Positions 52,944 through 61,002 of a DNA stretch of 64,000 bases are shown here, one piece after another. This DNA is from an uncultured Eubacteriales bacterium (GTDB taxonomy: Bacteria; Bacillota; Clostridia; Oscillospirales; CAG-382): contig CAKSOW010000003.1 of NCBI GenBank assembly GCA_934479825.1, forward strand, positions 1 through 64,000. The letters are read 5' to 3'. Both the position numbers and the translations under genes were made by a program. The notes below the pieces were generated by a model that was given only the letters and a program-made list of their open reading frames with translations, was not told where the DNA came from and did not search any database. Each line of letters opens with the position of its first letter. The stretch's first letter is position 1.

Positions 52944-53025
52944 TTTGACTTTCCCTTACCTTTGCAGATATTATACCTGAAAAGTCAGAGAAAGTCAAAC
53001 TGCGTAAAAGCCAAAGAAAGTCAAA
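52944..53025 (-). promoter_or_regulatory. ctsR promoter with three CtsR boxes
   Basis: Minus-strand TTGACT (52993-52998), a 17-bp spacer and TATAAT (52970-52975). CtsR heptad pairs (RGTCAAA-NAN-RGTCAAA): AGTCAGA-GAA-AGTCAAA at 52983-52999 covers the -35, AGCCAAA-GAA-AGTCAAA at 53009-53025 lies upstream, and a weaker inverted one at 52944-52960 (GGTAAGG-GAA-AGTCAAA) lies at the transcription start. Confidence 0.9.
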
Positions 53026-53045
53026 AATACGATTCTTTTTAAAAA

Positions 53046-53252
53046 TCAGCCGGTCGTTTCTTGCGTTTTCTCATTTTTTTGCATTTTTTCTCTCTTTTTT
53101 ATTTTGCTTTCAGCCGGAATCGGAAAACCGGTCTCCGGCCGGTCGGCCGAGGGGTAGAGATTGTCGTAAAAATCGGGAATGGTGCGCACATCTTCATACG
53201 AAACGTCTCCGTATTCCCCCAAACGCTGATTCTTGTCATTCGCTTTGTTCAT
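53046..53252 (-). CDS. Small hydrophilic protein, hypothetical
   Basis: A 68-residue protein that I do not recognise. It is supported by a strong ribosome binding site (GGGAGG eight bases before ATG 53252, MNKANDKNQRLGEYGD) and a non-repetitive composition. It has no membrane segment or Cys. The first half is acidic and aromatic (YGDVSYEDVRTIPDFYDNLY) and the tail is lysine-rich (KIKKREKMQKNEK). Its stop lies just upstream of the CtsR boxes of the ctsR promoter on the same strand, and the VanY gene diverges from it. A function cannot be proposed. Confidence 0.6.
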   Translation of the reverse strand: MNKANDKNQRLGEYGDVSYEDVRTIPDFYDNLYPSADRPETGFPIPAESKIKKREKMQKNEKTQETTG

Positions 53253-53298
53253 GTTCAAATCCTCCCAAAATTTCTTAAATTTAAAAAAAGCTCTTTAT

Positions 53299-53320
53299 TC
53301 TTGCAAAAAAATGTGATATA
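53299..53320 (+). promoter_or_regulatory. Possible extended -10 promoter of the VanY-type gene
   Basis: TGATATACT ends near 53320 with a weak -35 (TTTATT) 17 bp upstream. The ~115-base leader contains a hairpin CTTCCAT-AAAGC-ATGGAAG at 53389-53407; it matches no riboswitch that I know. Confidence 0.45.
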
Positions 53321-53439
53321 CTGATAAAAATAAACAGCCGTCGGCACAAAAAGTGCGGCGGTAAAAAACAACAGACCGATAGCGGATCTTCCATAAAGCA
53401 TGGAAGTCCCCTTTACTCATGTCGGAAAGGAACGAGATC

Positions 53440-54786
53440 ATGCCGCAGAAACCTATGCGTAGAGAACCCTCGCCGTATTCACGCCGTCCGGGAGAAGCCG
53501 CACGCGACCGTGCACTGTATGCCGAAGAAATGCGGAAAAAGCGTCTGTACCGTCGTCAAAGACGTGCCGAAAACTTTGCCTATGCACTTCGCATTCTGCT
53601 TTTGGGCATAGCGGCCAGTGCGATAGCCGGGTTACTCATGTTTTTCTTTGTCAAACGCGATTTTGCCAAAGCGCCCGACCGCTTTTCCTACTCGCTCACC
53701 GTCAAAAAGAACGATAAGTCCGTTTCACTCAAAAAAGGGACGGTCATCCGCGACAACACGTTATATGTCTCGCTAGACGATCTTTCCGATCTTATCGGCT
53801 TTAAACTCATGGGAGACGTCAAGATCATGAACGCCGTCTTTACGGATATTTCAGACCAAGAGCGCGTATCGGTCTATTTAAACACCGACAGCGCCGTTTA
53901 CGGAAAAACCGTGCGGTTACTCGGCGCACAAAGCTATTTTTCCGGTTCGGACGGCGATGTGTTTGTTCCGGTCTCCTTTTTGGAAAATGCGTTTGAGGGA
54001 GCGGAGCTTACCGGGGTGCAGAAAGGCTCGCGAATCGATTACACCTTAACGGTGTCCGACGCCTGCCGTCTTGCCTATTCCAACGACGTCCCGGCTACAC
54101 TTCCGGACATTTCCGGTATCGACACATCTACCAAGCCTGACATGGAATTCATTTCCGATCTTTCGGCTTATGAAAAATACATGGATCCCGAAAACGCCGA
54201 CGAATACATTCGCTTGATAAACACCGAACATCCGTTGGGAAAAGACTATATTCCGCCGGATCTGACCAACATTTCCGACACGCGCAAGGACCGCAAAGCC
54301 GTCCAGATGCGCGAATATGCCGCCAAGGCGCTCGACGCCATGTTCATTGAAATGCGTGCCAACGGCTTTACGGATGTGTCCGTCACCAGCGCCTACCGTT
54401 CCTACGATTATCAGACACAGCGCTTCAACGACACCATGAACAACTATATGAAAAGCTACAACCGTGACACGGCTTATGCCAAAACCGCCGCGGAAATTGC
54501 TCTTCCGGGTTGCAGTGAACATCAGAGCGGTCTATGCGCCGACCTGCACAATCTTCCGGCAGCGTCCCAGTCGTTTGAGTCCAAAGAAGCCTATAAATGG
54601 CTTGTGGCGCATTGCGCCGATTTCGGTTTTATTCTGCGCTATCCGAAAGATAAGGAAGATATTACGAAAATCATCTTTGAGCCGTGGCATTACCGGTTTG
54701 TCGGACGGTATCACGCAAAACGCATCATGCAAAGCGGTCTTTGCTTAGAAGAATACTGCGAACAGTATAATGTCGGGCTGGAATAA
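53440..54786 (+). CDS. VanY/DdcY-type D-alanyl-D-alanine carboxypeptidase (M15B)
   Basis: A 448-residue membrane-anchored peptidase. ATG 53440 has AAAGGA eight bases upstream; the ATG at 53419 is before that site. A basic N-terminal tail (RREPSPYSRRPGEAARDRAL) is cytoplasmic, followed by one transmembrane helix at about residues 50-75. Residues about 85-205 resemble a copper-amine-oxidase-N-like domain (TVIRDNTLYVSLDDLSDLIG). The M15B domain (about 265-440) has SAYRSYDYQTQRFN, the zinc motif SEHQSGLCADLHN (SxHxxGxxxD) and EPWHYRFVG (ExxH). It trims the terminal D-Ala of peptidoglycan stems. No vancomycin-resistance genes are nearby, so a housekeeping or sporulation role is likelier. Confidence 0.9.
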   Translation: MPQKPMRREPSPYSRRPGEAARDRALYAEEMRKKRLYRRQRRAENFAYALRILLLGIAASAIAGLLMFFFVKRDFAKAPDRFSYSLTVKKNDKSVSLKKGTVIRDNTLYVSLDDLSDLIGFKLMGDVKIMNAVFTDISDQERVSVYLNTDSAVYGKTVRLLGAQSYFSGSDGDVFVPVSFLENAFEGAELTGVQKGSRIDYTLTVSDACRLAYSNDVPATLPDISGIDTSTKPDMEFISDLSAYEKYMDPENADEYIRLINTEHPLGKDYIPPDLTNISDTRKDRKAVQMREYAAKALDAMFIEMRANGFTDVSVTSAYRSYDYQTQRFNDTMNNYMKSYNRDTAYAKTAAEIALPGCSEHQSGLCADLHNLPAASQSFESKEAYKWLVAHCADFGFILRYPKDKEDITKIIFEPWHYRFVGRYHAKRIMQSGLCLEEYCEQYNVGLE

Positions 54787-54804
54787 CATATGCTGACAGA
54801 CAGA

Positions 54805-55056
54805 GCTGTAAAAACGAGGTTTTTACAGCCCCGAGCGTGTCGCAAAACTGCGTTTTACGACACGGAAACAGATTTGTACGCTCGCGCCTCATGCCAAAAA
54901 GCTCCGCTTTTCGACACGCGCGAATCTATCGGTGAAAAATCCGTGGCACATGTCCCCGGATTTTTCGAATTTTTATTAAAATCGGGCTTCGCCCGAAAAG
55001 TCTTATAGACTTTTGCAACAATCTGAGGGCTGTAAAAACGAGGTTTTTACAGCCCC
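54805..55056 (+). repeat. E2 element copy B with 28-bp flanking direct repeats
   Basis: The element is 54833-55028 between identical 28-bp repeats at 54805-54832 and 55029-55056. Each repeat is a terminator hairpin (GCTGTAAAAAC, GAG loop, GTTTTTACAGC, then CCC). Only the right copy keeps the T run. Internal stems match copy A; stem 3 reads AAAAATCCG/CGGATTTTT (54935-54943 with 54957-54965), a compensated change relative to AAAAATTTG/CAAATTTTT. Another stem is TCGGGC/GCCCGA. It lies between the convergent VanY and spoIVB genes. Confidence 0.85.
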
Positions 55057-55064
55057 TTTTTTAT
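55027..55064 (+). terminator. Terminator of the VanY-type gene (T-bearing copy)
   Basis: A 13-bp stem, GGGCTGTAAAAAC with GTTTTTACAGCCC, followed by TTTTTTATTTT. The same hairpin without T run lies at 54805-54832, nearer the stop codon, with E2 between them. Confidence 0.8.
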
Positions 55065-56248
55065 TTTGTAAGCTCCGGCATTTTAGCAAGCATATTTTCC
55101 AAAAAGATTCCATATCCCTTGGTCGGTTCGCCCACTAACACATGTGTGACCGCTCCGGCAAGCTTGCCGTCCTGCAACACCGGACTGCCGCTCATGCCCT
55201 GAACGATACCGCCGGTAAGCGAAATGAGCGCGGGGTCTGTGATTTCCACCACAAAGCTCTTGGTGCCGTCCGACCGATGATCGACTTTGGATAAGCGCAC
55301 GGCGTATTCCTTGACGCCGTTTCCGTCCGGGTTCACCAAGATCGACGCTTCACCGTCGTGTACTTCGTCGCGTCCGGCAACAGACAATGCGCCGCGTCCG
55401 CTTTTGGGTGGGTCATCCAACATTCCGTACACACCAAACGCCGTATTGCCGATCAGCGTTCCTCGCTTTTCGGTGTCGAATACGCCCTTTAATTCACCCG
55501 GCGCGCCCGAACGGCCTTTGACAATATCCGTAATTCCCACATCCACCACGGTTGCACGCAAAAGCGGCATAAGTTCACCGGTATCGATATCGCAGATACC
55601 GTGACCAAGCCCGGCAAAGCTCCCGTTTTCCAGGTTATAGTACGTCATCGTCCCGATTCCGGCTGTGCTGTCACGCACCCAAATGCCGGTTTTATACCGT
55701 TTATCGGTCAAAGAAAGCGCCGGTTTGACTTCGCAGGCATACGATTGGCCGTCACGCGTATATTCGATATACAGCGGTTTGCCTTTGGAACTTTCGACTG
55801 TTGCGGCAAGTTCTTCCACCGTATTGATCTCCGCGCCGTTGGCTTTGGTAATTACATCGTTTTTTCGGATACCGGCCTGGCGTGCCGGGTTAATAAAGCC
55901 GTTTTCGGTTTCGATATCGGTATCGCCGATGACAATGACGCCTTTGGTGAAGAATTTCACGCCGAACACATCGCCGCAAGGAACGAGTTTCTTTTCCGGT
56001 ATGACCTCGACCGTGACGGTTTTGACCGGAATCGCGCCAAACAGCTTGGCAGTAACGGTATATGTGCCTTTTTCCGCATCGGATATATTAAAAACGGAAG
56101 AAACCTCTTTGCCCTCGAAATACGTTTTTTGAGAGGGAAGAGACATGCCTGCCGTCACGGCAAGTGATGTCAGAAGCACGGCAAGATAGAGCGCCGAATA
56201 TTTCCAGAACGCCGCACGTCCACGCGGCGCATTTTTATTTTGTATCAT
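55061..56248 (-). CDS. spoIVB: SpoIVB serine peptidase (S55)
   Basis: A 395-residue forespore signalling protease. ATG 56248 (MIQNKNAPRGRAAFWKYS) is preceded by GAAAGG; the 56308 ATG has no site. One N-terminal membrane segment lies at about 15-35. A PDZ domain (about 115-190: NPARQAGIRKNDVITKANG) precedes the S55 peptidase: GTMTYYNLENGSFAGLGHGI with the catalytic His and the serine in GGIVQGMSGSPVLQDGKL at about residue 355. In Bacillus, SpoIVB cleaves SpoIVFA to activate pro-sigma-K processing. spo0A, its usual neighbour, is not next to it here. It is good evidence that the organism forms endospores. Confidence 0.94.
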   Translation of the reverse strand: MIQNKNAPRGRAAFWKYSALYLAVLLTSLAVTAGMSLPSQKTYFEGKEVSSVFNISDAEKGTYTVTAKLFGAIPVKTVTVEVIPEKKLVPCGDVFGVKFFTKGVIVIGDTDIETENGFINPARQAGIRKNDVITKANGAEINTVEELAATVESSKGKPLYIEYTRDGQSYACEVKPALSLTDKRYKTGIWVRDSTAGIGTMTYYNLENGSFAGLGHGICDIDTGELMPLLRATVVDVGITDIVKGRSGAPGELKGVFDTEKRGTLIGNTAFGVYGMLDDPPKSGRGALSVAGRDEVHDGEASILVNPDGNGVKEYAVRLSKVDHRSDGTKSFVVEITDPALISLTGGIVQGMSGSPVLQDGKLAGAVTHVLVGEPTKGYGIFLENMLAKMPELTK

Positions 56249-56584
56249 TGTTTCAAGACCTTTCTTTGTGCGCAAGCGGAACGAGCGCCGTTTGCTTTGT
56301 CCTTTCATAATATTTGTGAAAGTCGGGTCGAATATGTAATGAAAAATCTTAAAACCGTGACATAAATTGTTTTATGTGTCAGCCGCAGATCCGGATTTTC
56401 TTTGCATGTCTTTGATTGCTATTGTATCACAGCGGACATGCGAATTTTGTCGAATAAAAAATGTTTTTTTGATAATGCTTTCAACATAAAGAATTCCCGT
56501 TTTTTTATGTTTTTAAACAAATTTGCGCATGTTTTGCAAGGGTTATATCCCAAGCCCCCTAATAATCCCCAAGGATGTTTTAAC

Positions 56585-57544
56585 GTTACTTTTCGTCTCT
56601 GCAAAAGTAAGCAAAAAAGAGTTTTTTCTGTTACTTTTTCGCTTGTACGAAAAAGTAACCAAAAAGTACCCCAAAGGTCTGCTGACCTCTGGACTCCCGG
56701 GGAACGGTTCAAAATTCCGAGCGGTGGAGCTATTTGATAAAACGCAAACGATGTGCCTATCAGAAAATTTTTATGCGAAATTGCCGTCTTGTGCCATATA
56801 GCTCGGAGTATTTTGAACCGATGCGAAAGGGTAGCTTTACTGCGTAAGGATTTGTGGGTACTTATGAAAAGGCAAAGTTTGATTTGGGTGGACAGCAAGG
56901 TTATGTGTTTCATGAAAAATGGGAGAGCTTGGTGGGAAATTATTTCTTAGTGAACAGAAAGCAGTTTTCGTAAGAAACGAAAAGTCTGATTAAGAATGGC
57001 AAAATTCGAGGTTCCCCATACAGAGGTAAACTGTGTTTTGTGCCAAACTTTCTGTCGGCACACACCAATTTTCCTTTTCCGCCGCACCAAATATAACGTG
57101 CAATCTTCCTTTTAAACGACCGCTTGCGGCGGCAAGCCCCAGCACTAACCGACCTAAATCAAAATCCAGATATTTAGCGATAGTCTCCTTGAAACATGGT
57201 CGTCTTGTTCGCGTCCGCTCACAATACTCCCTGTTTCGGCGGTCTCCGACACGCCAAAACTTGCCACCGGCAACTTTTGACGCGTCCGAGCGTCAGATGA
57301 AAACTCGCGGCTCGCACCGGTTCAAAACATAGCCGTGCGTATTGCGGCACTAACAAACTTTTGCAAAAAATCTTAATGCGCTGAACCCTTCAAATTTTAT
57401 CGATAAACCCACCGCACGGGTTTTGAACCGTTCCCCGGAGTCCAGAGGTCAGCAGACCTCTGGTGTACTTTTTGGTTACTTTTTTCGTACAAGCGAAAAA
57501 GTAACGTAAAATCGTCCCTTTTATGCTTTTCACGAAAAGCATAA
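56585..57544 (-). repeat. E1 repeat element, copy 2 (inverted relative to copy 1)
   Basis: Inner hairpins at 56630-56659 and 57475-57505 (GTTACTTTTTCG/CGAAAAAGTAAC), outer ones at about 56585-56612 and 57524-57541. Near each end are a CCAGAGGTC/GACCTCTGG hairpin and CGGTTCAAAA. The interior matches copy 1 in reverse complement, best over 57073-57345. The gene-free interval 56249-57612 otherwise shows only a short spacer upstream of spoIVB and the hairpin CGCCCGATGG/CCATCGGGCG at 57547-57571, which resembles the one after argF and could end the EAL-protein transcript. Confidence 0.8.
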
Positions 57545-57612
57545 AACGCCCGATGGATTAACCATCGGACGTCCAAATCAAATTCTTTTGCCCACTTTTC
57601 TTAAAAGAAACC

Positions 57613-58962
57613 TTACCGAGTCGCCTCGGCAAACGCTTCTTCATAGTCACTTATCTGCATGGGCTTGGAATAATAGAATCCTTGCAGAATGTCACAGCCG
57701 TGAAGAATGGCAAAATCGTGCTGTTCTTTCGTTTCGATGCCCTCACACAGCACCTTTAGCCCAAGTTCTTTTGCCATATGCACCACACTGTCAAAAATCG
57801 CGGCTCCGCGTTCGGTATCGACACGCTTTAAAATCGTCTTGTCGATTTTCAGAACATCGATTGGAAAACAATACAAATCGTCAAGCGACGTTGTACCAGC
57901 GCCGAAATCGTCAATCAAGAGCGAAAAACCCATGGCTTTGAGCGCTTTCACATTCCGGCACAATTGCTCGCGATCGCCCCCGTCGTCATCTTCGGTAATC
58001 TCAATAGCAACCGCTTCATAGGCAAGGTCGTATTTTTCGGCAATCGACGTGAGGTTTTGGATAAAATCCGCAGACGCCGCCGTAAGGCGCGTAAAATTGC
58101 AGGAAATAAAGCCAAGACGGGCTGAGCCCATGCTTTCTATCCACGCAAGACACTTCTCAAAAACCATGTAGTCGAATTTGCCGGTCAAGGCACTGCCGCG
58201 CGCGGCATTCAGAAATTTGTGTACCGATATATCACGGTTATCCTTAATGCGGAAACGCGACAGCATTTCGCCGCCAATCATCTTTCCGGTTCTCTCCCAG
58301 AACGGCTGAACCACCATGTAAAACTCATTGTTATCCAAAATTGATTCAGCCGTGCCCTCGATATATTCCATTTCGCCAACCTTTGTCTGAATCTCATAGG
58401 TGCTGATACAGAATTTCTGGCGGTGATTCAAGGCATATTTTGCCGTTTTCCGGGCACAAACCAACGCCTCCTCAAACGAAACCGCCGATTCCGGCGTATA
58501 CGCGCCGATATAGATGTCCAGTAACGGCGCATAACGCCAAGCTTTCTGTTTTTTGCCGTCCGCCGGTTTCATAAAGCCCTCGCAGAAAGTCCGGATGACC
58601 GCCTTATCCGCCGTGGAAACAAGAACATAGTTATAGCCGTCCACATTAGCCGCCGCCTCGAAAAAGCCGTCGGAAAGCGCCTGTTCCACACTTTCGCGTA
58701 TCAGCCGGTTGACCGCCGTTACCACGGAATACTCGGCGGAGCTCTTTAAGCGGTGCTTATAAATGCTGATATAAACCACCGTTTGCGGCAGCCCGTTTGC
58801 AGCGTTTTCGGAAAAACGCCGATACAGCTTGGATGGTGCGGCAAGGCCGGCGTTCTCTACTTTCGCGTCGTTTTGTGAAAAATGGTTATAAAACACCACT
58901 GCGGCATAAATCAGTACCGCCGCAAGGACAACCATGACAATAAATGCGACCGTTCCGGTCAT
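57613..58962 (-). CDS. EAL-domain protein (c-di-GMP phosphodiesterase)
   Basis: A 449-residue protein with one N-terminal membrane helix (VAFIVMVVLAAVLIYAAVVF). Residues about 45-200 look like a degenerate GGDEF domain without the GG(D/E)EF signature. The EAL domain follows (about 205-445). The signature Glu stands in GGEMLSRFR, so the motif reads EML rather than EAL. The other catalytic parts are present: SCNFTRLTA with the metal-type Asn, AIEITEDDD, LIDDFGAGTTSLDDL (two Asp), VLKIDKTILK, CEGIETKEQ and DILQGFYYSKPM. It is therefore probably an active phosphodiesterase. It is monocistronic and possibly controls surface polysaccharide or motility. Confidence 0.88.
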   Translation of the reverse strand: MTGTVAFIVMVVLAAVLIYAAVVFYNHFSQNDAKVENAGLAAPSKLYRRFSENAANGLPQTVVYISIYKHRLKSSAEYSVVTAVNRLIRESVEQALSDGFFEAAANVDGYNYVLVSTADKAVIRTFCEGFMKPADGKKQKAWRYAPLLDIYIGAYTPESAVSFEEALVCARKTAKYALNHRQKFCISTYEIQTKVGEMEYIEGTAESILDNNEFYMVVQPFWERTGKMIGGEMLSRFRIKDNRDISVHKFLNAARGSALTGKFDYMVFEKCLAWIESMGSARLGFISCNFTRLTAASADFIQNLTSIAEKYDLAYEAVAIEITEDDDGGDREQLCRNVKALKAMGFSLLIDDFGAGTTSLDDLYCFPIDVLKIDKTILKRVDTERGAAIFDSVVHMAKELGLKVLCEGIETKEQHDFAILHGCDILQGFYYSKPMQISDYEEAFAEATR

Positions 58963-59038
58963 TTCGGGATCACTTCCTTTTTTAAGGGCTTTTGGAGGCT
59001 TTTTACAGAGTTCTTTTCAAAGATCCTTGCAGAGCTCT

Positions 59039-59266
59039 GACAGCGTCCGCTTGATTTAGGTCTGTCGCAAAACTTCGTTTTACGATATGAAACAGATTCG
59101 TGCGCTCGCGCCGCATGCCAAAAAGCTACGCTTTTTGACACTTACGAATCTATCGGAGAAAAATTTGTGGCACATGTCCCCAATTTTTCCGATTTAACCA
59201 AATCGGGCTTCGCCCGAAATTGCAAGGGATCTTTTGCAACAGCCTGTCTTACAGCGTCCGCTTGAT
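59039..59266 (+). repeat. E2 element copy C
   Basis: The element spans about 59058-59249. A 16-bp direct repeat, ACAGCGTCCGCTTGAT, flanks it at 59040-59055 and 59251-59266; the right copy is the 3' end of the ligase gene. Internal stems agree with copies A and B: CTGTCGCAAAAC/GTTTTACGATA, AGATTCG/CGAATCT, CAAAAAGC/GCTTTTTG and TCGGGC/GCCCGA. Confidence 0.75.
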
Positions 59267-60700
59267 CTTATTGGAGGCCGTGCGGTCAAAGGGTCTGTCA
59301 CGGAACACGACCTTTTTCACACGGTGATAGGTCGGCACAGTCTTATTATATTCTTTAACATGGGCTTCGATTCTTGCCTTTTTTTCGTCCGTCAGGGCAT
59401 CCGACCAGACGGCAAGGCGGATCTCGTCCTCCTCCCCGTAAGCGACCGCCTCATCGATATCCGGCGAAACAAGCAAGCGCGCTTCAATAGCTTCGGGACT
59501 GACGTTTTCGCCGTTGGACAGAATAATGATGTTCTTGATTCTTCCGGTGATATACAAAAAGCCATCCTCGTCGATGCGTCCCACATCGCCCGTCTTATAC
59601 CAACCGTCCTCGGTGAACGCGGCGCGCGTTGCCTCGGGATCTTTCAGATATTCAAGCATGACGCATTTGCTTTTGATCTGAATCTCGCCCTCCTCGGACA
59701 CACGTCCGGGATTCCAAGGCCCTAACTGTCCGACCGAACCGGTTTTAAAAGTTTCGGGATAAGAGCAGGTATTGATACCGGCCGTTTCGGTTGTACCGTA
59801 AAACGACGCCGAAAAAATGCCGAGTGAATTCAAATACGCCTTGGTGTCCGGATCCTGGGGCGCTCCCCCGGTATGGAGATTCTTGAAACAGGTGATATCG
59901 GTGAGCCCCTTACGGCTGCGCTTGACAAGCGTATTCACAAATAACGGAATCGCCATGGCGTCGGTCGGGCGGAACCATTCAATATCGTAAAGACCACGCC
60001 GGAAATCCGACAGACAGGTATGCGAACCGCGGCCAAGATCGTTTATCACCATTTTGATGCCGGCAACATGGTATAACGGATAGGTCATGATGCTTCTTTC
60101 CGTGACAAGGTCACTGAACGGCAGCATGGACTCATGCGATAAAAGCACAAGTTTGCTGACGCTGGTGCTTCCCGATGTCATGAGAATCGCCGCCGGATCC
60201 GTCGTGCGGATGGACGGGTCGTTTTCCAAAAGCGCCGTTTCATGCGCTAAAATATCGCAAACGTTTGTACCTGCATAGGAGTTTTCCTCCGGCGTACAGC
60301 AAAGGCACACGGCGTCCGACGGCAGACCATGCACAAAATCCGCGTCCTCCTTATCATAGATCACCATGGCCGGTTGGATTCGCTCGAAAGCACTCATAAT
60401 ATCCGCGTCCGGCAGGTCAAAATTCAGAATAGCCGCCACTGCGCCGAGCGACATGGCAGAAAATATGCTGACTAACTGAAAATAGGTATTTCGGGAATCC
60501 ACAACGACATATTTGCCTTTCATGCCATGCTTTTGCAGATATTTTCCCAACACGCGGCAATCCCGGAACAGTTCGGCATACGTCTTTGTTTGCGGCGTTT
60601 CGTCCTCGCAGAACGAAACAGCCGGTTTTTCGGCGTATTTCTTTGCCACGCGCTCCAACATCTGATAAAAGGACATTCCCTCATATTCTTCGTACAGCAT
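59249..60700 (-). CDS. Adenylate-forming ligase (AMP-binding, carrier-protein ligase type)
   Basis: A 483-residue ANL-superfamily enzyme; GGAGGG precedes ATG 60700. Motifs in order: LMTSGSTSVSKLVLLSHE (ATP loop; Lys kept, Gly-rich part altered), SFYGTTETAG, WYKTGDVGRIDEDGF, ITGRIKNIIILSNGENVSP and the catalytic-Lys end ASNKIKRTL. It activates an acyl or amino acid as AMP ester and probably loads it on the carrier protein encoded 38 bp downstream. The following genes encode an acyltransferase-3 and a glycosyltransferase, so decoration of a surface glycan is likely. The protein is a little shorter than usual because the C-terminal lid ends at the catalytic Lys. An E2 element abuts the stop. Confidence 0.86.
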   Translation of the reverse strand: MLYEEYEGMSFYQMLERVAKKYAEKPAVSFCEDETPQTKTYAELFRDCRVLGKYLQKHGMKGKYVVVDSRNTYFQLVSIFSAMSLGAVAAILNFDLPDADIMSAFERIQPAMVIYDKEDADFVHGLPSDAVCLCCTPEENSYAGTNVCDILAHETALLENDPSIRTTDPAAILMTSGSTSVSKLVLLSHESMLPFSDLVTERSIMTYPLYHVAGIKMVINDLGRGSHTCLSDFRRGLYDIEWFRPTDAMAIPLFVNTLVKRSRKGLTDITCFKNLHTGGAPQDPDTKAYLNSLGIFSASFYGTTETAGINTCSYPETFKTGSVGQLGPWNPGRVSEEGEIQIKSKCVMLEYLKDPEATRAAFTEDGWYKTGDVGRIDEDGFLYITGRIKNIIILSNGENVSPEAIEARLLVSPDIDEAVAYGEEDEIRLAVWSDALTDEKKARIEAHVKEYNKTVPTYHRVKKVVFRDRPFDRTASNKIKRTL

Positions 60701-60738
60701 ACTTTCCCTCCATTTTTAAAACTGACAACCGATTAAAA

Positions 60739-60972
60739 TTAAAGTTTGGACACGATAAGCTCCGCAAGATCCTCCGGCGTTGCGACACCGCGCAGTTCTC
60801 TTGCAGAGATCTTGACGGAAAATTTCTTTTCACAAGCGACAAGCAAACTCATAATGTCAATCGACGAAAGGCCGAGGTCGTCGGACAGATCCATGTCAGA
60901 CGAATAATCGTCCGTTTCGGCGATTTTCTTGATTAATTCTTCCAAATAGGTTAAGATTTCTTGTTTGTTCAT
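60739..60972 (-). CDS. Acyl carrier protein
   Basis: A 77-residue acidic four-helix carrier with AAGGAG before ATG 60972. The phosphopantetheine Ser is in DLGLSSIDIMSLL at about residue 36. The loop lacks the usual DSL and reads SSI, like carriers of D-alanyl or specialised systems rather than fatty-acid AcpP. It is placed directly upstream of the ligase and downstream of the membrane acyltransferase, so it most likely carries the activated acyl group between them. Confidence 0.9.
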   Translation of the reverse strand: MNKQEILTYLEELIKKIAETDDYSSDMDLSDDLGLSSIDIMSLLVACEKKFSVKISARELRGVATPEDLAELIVSKL

Positions 60973-61002
60973 GATTTTTTACTCCTTAAAACTTTTGTAT
61001 TT

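Noticed and set aside
53340..53440. Possible riboswitch in the leader of the VanY-type gene
   Set aside because: Only one clear hairpin (53389-53407) is present, and none of the conserved cores of the riboswitches I know could be matched.
53440..54786. Vancomycin-resistance determinant
   Set aside because: VanY-type carboxypeptidases are common housekeeping enzymes in Clostridia. No vanH, vanA, vanX or two-component genes are present.
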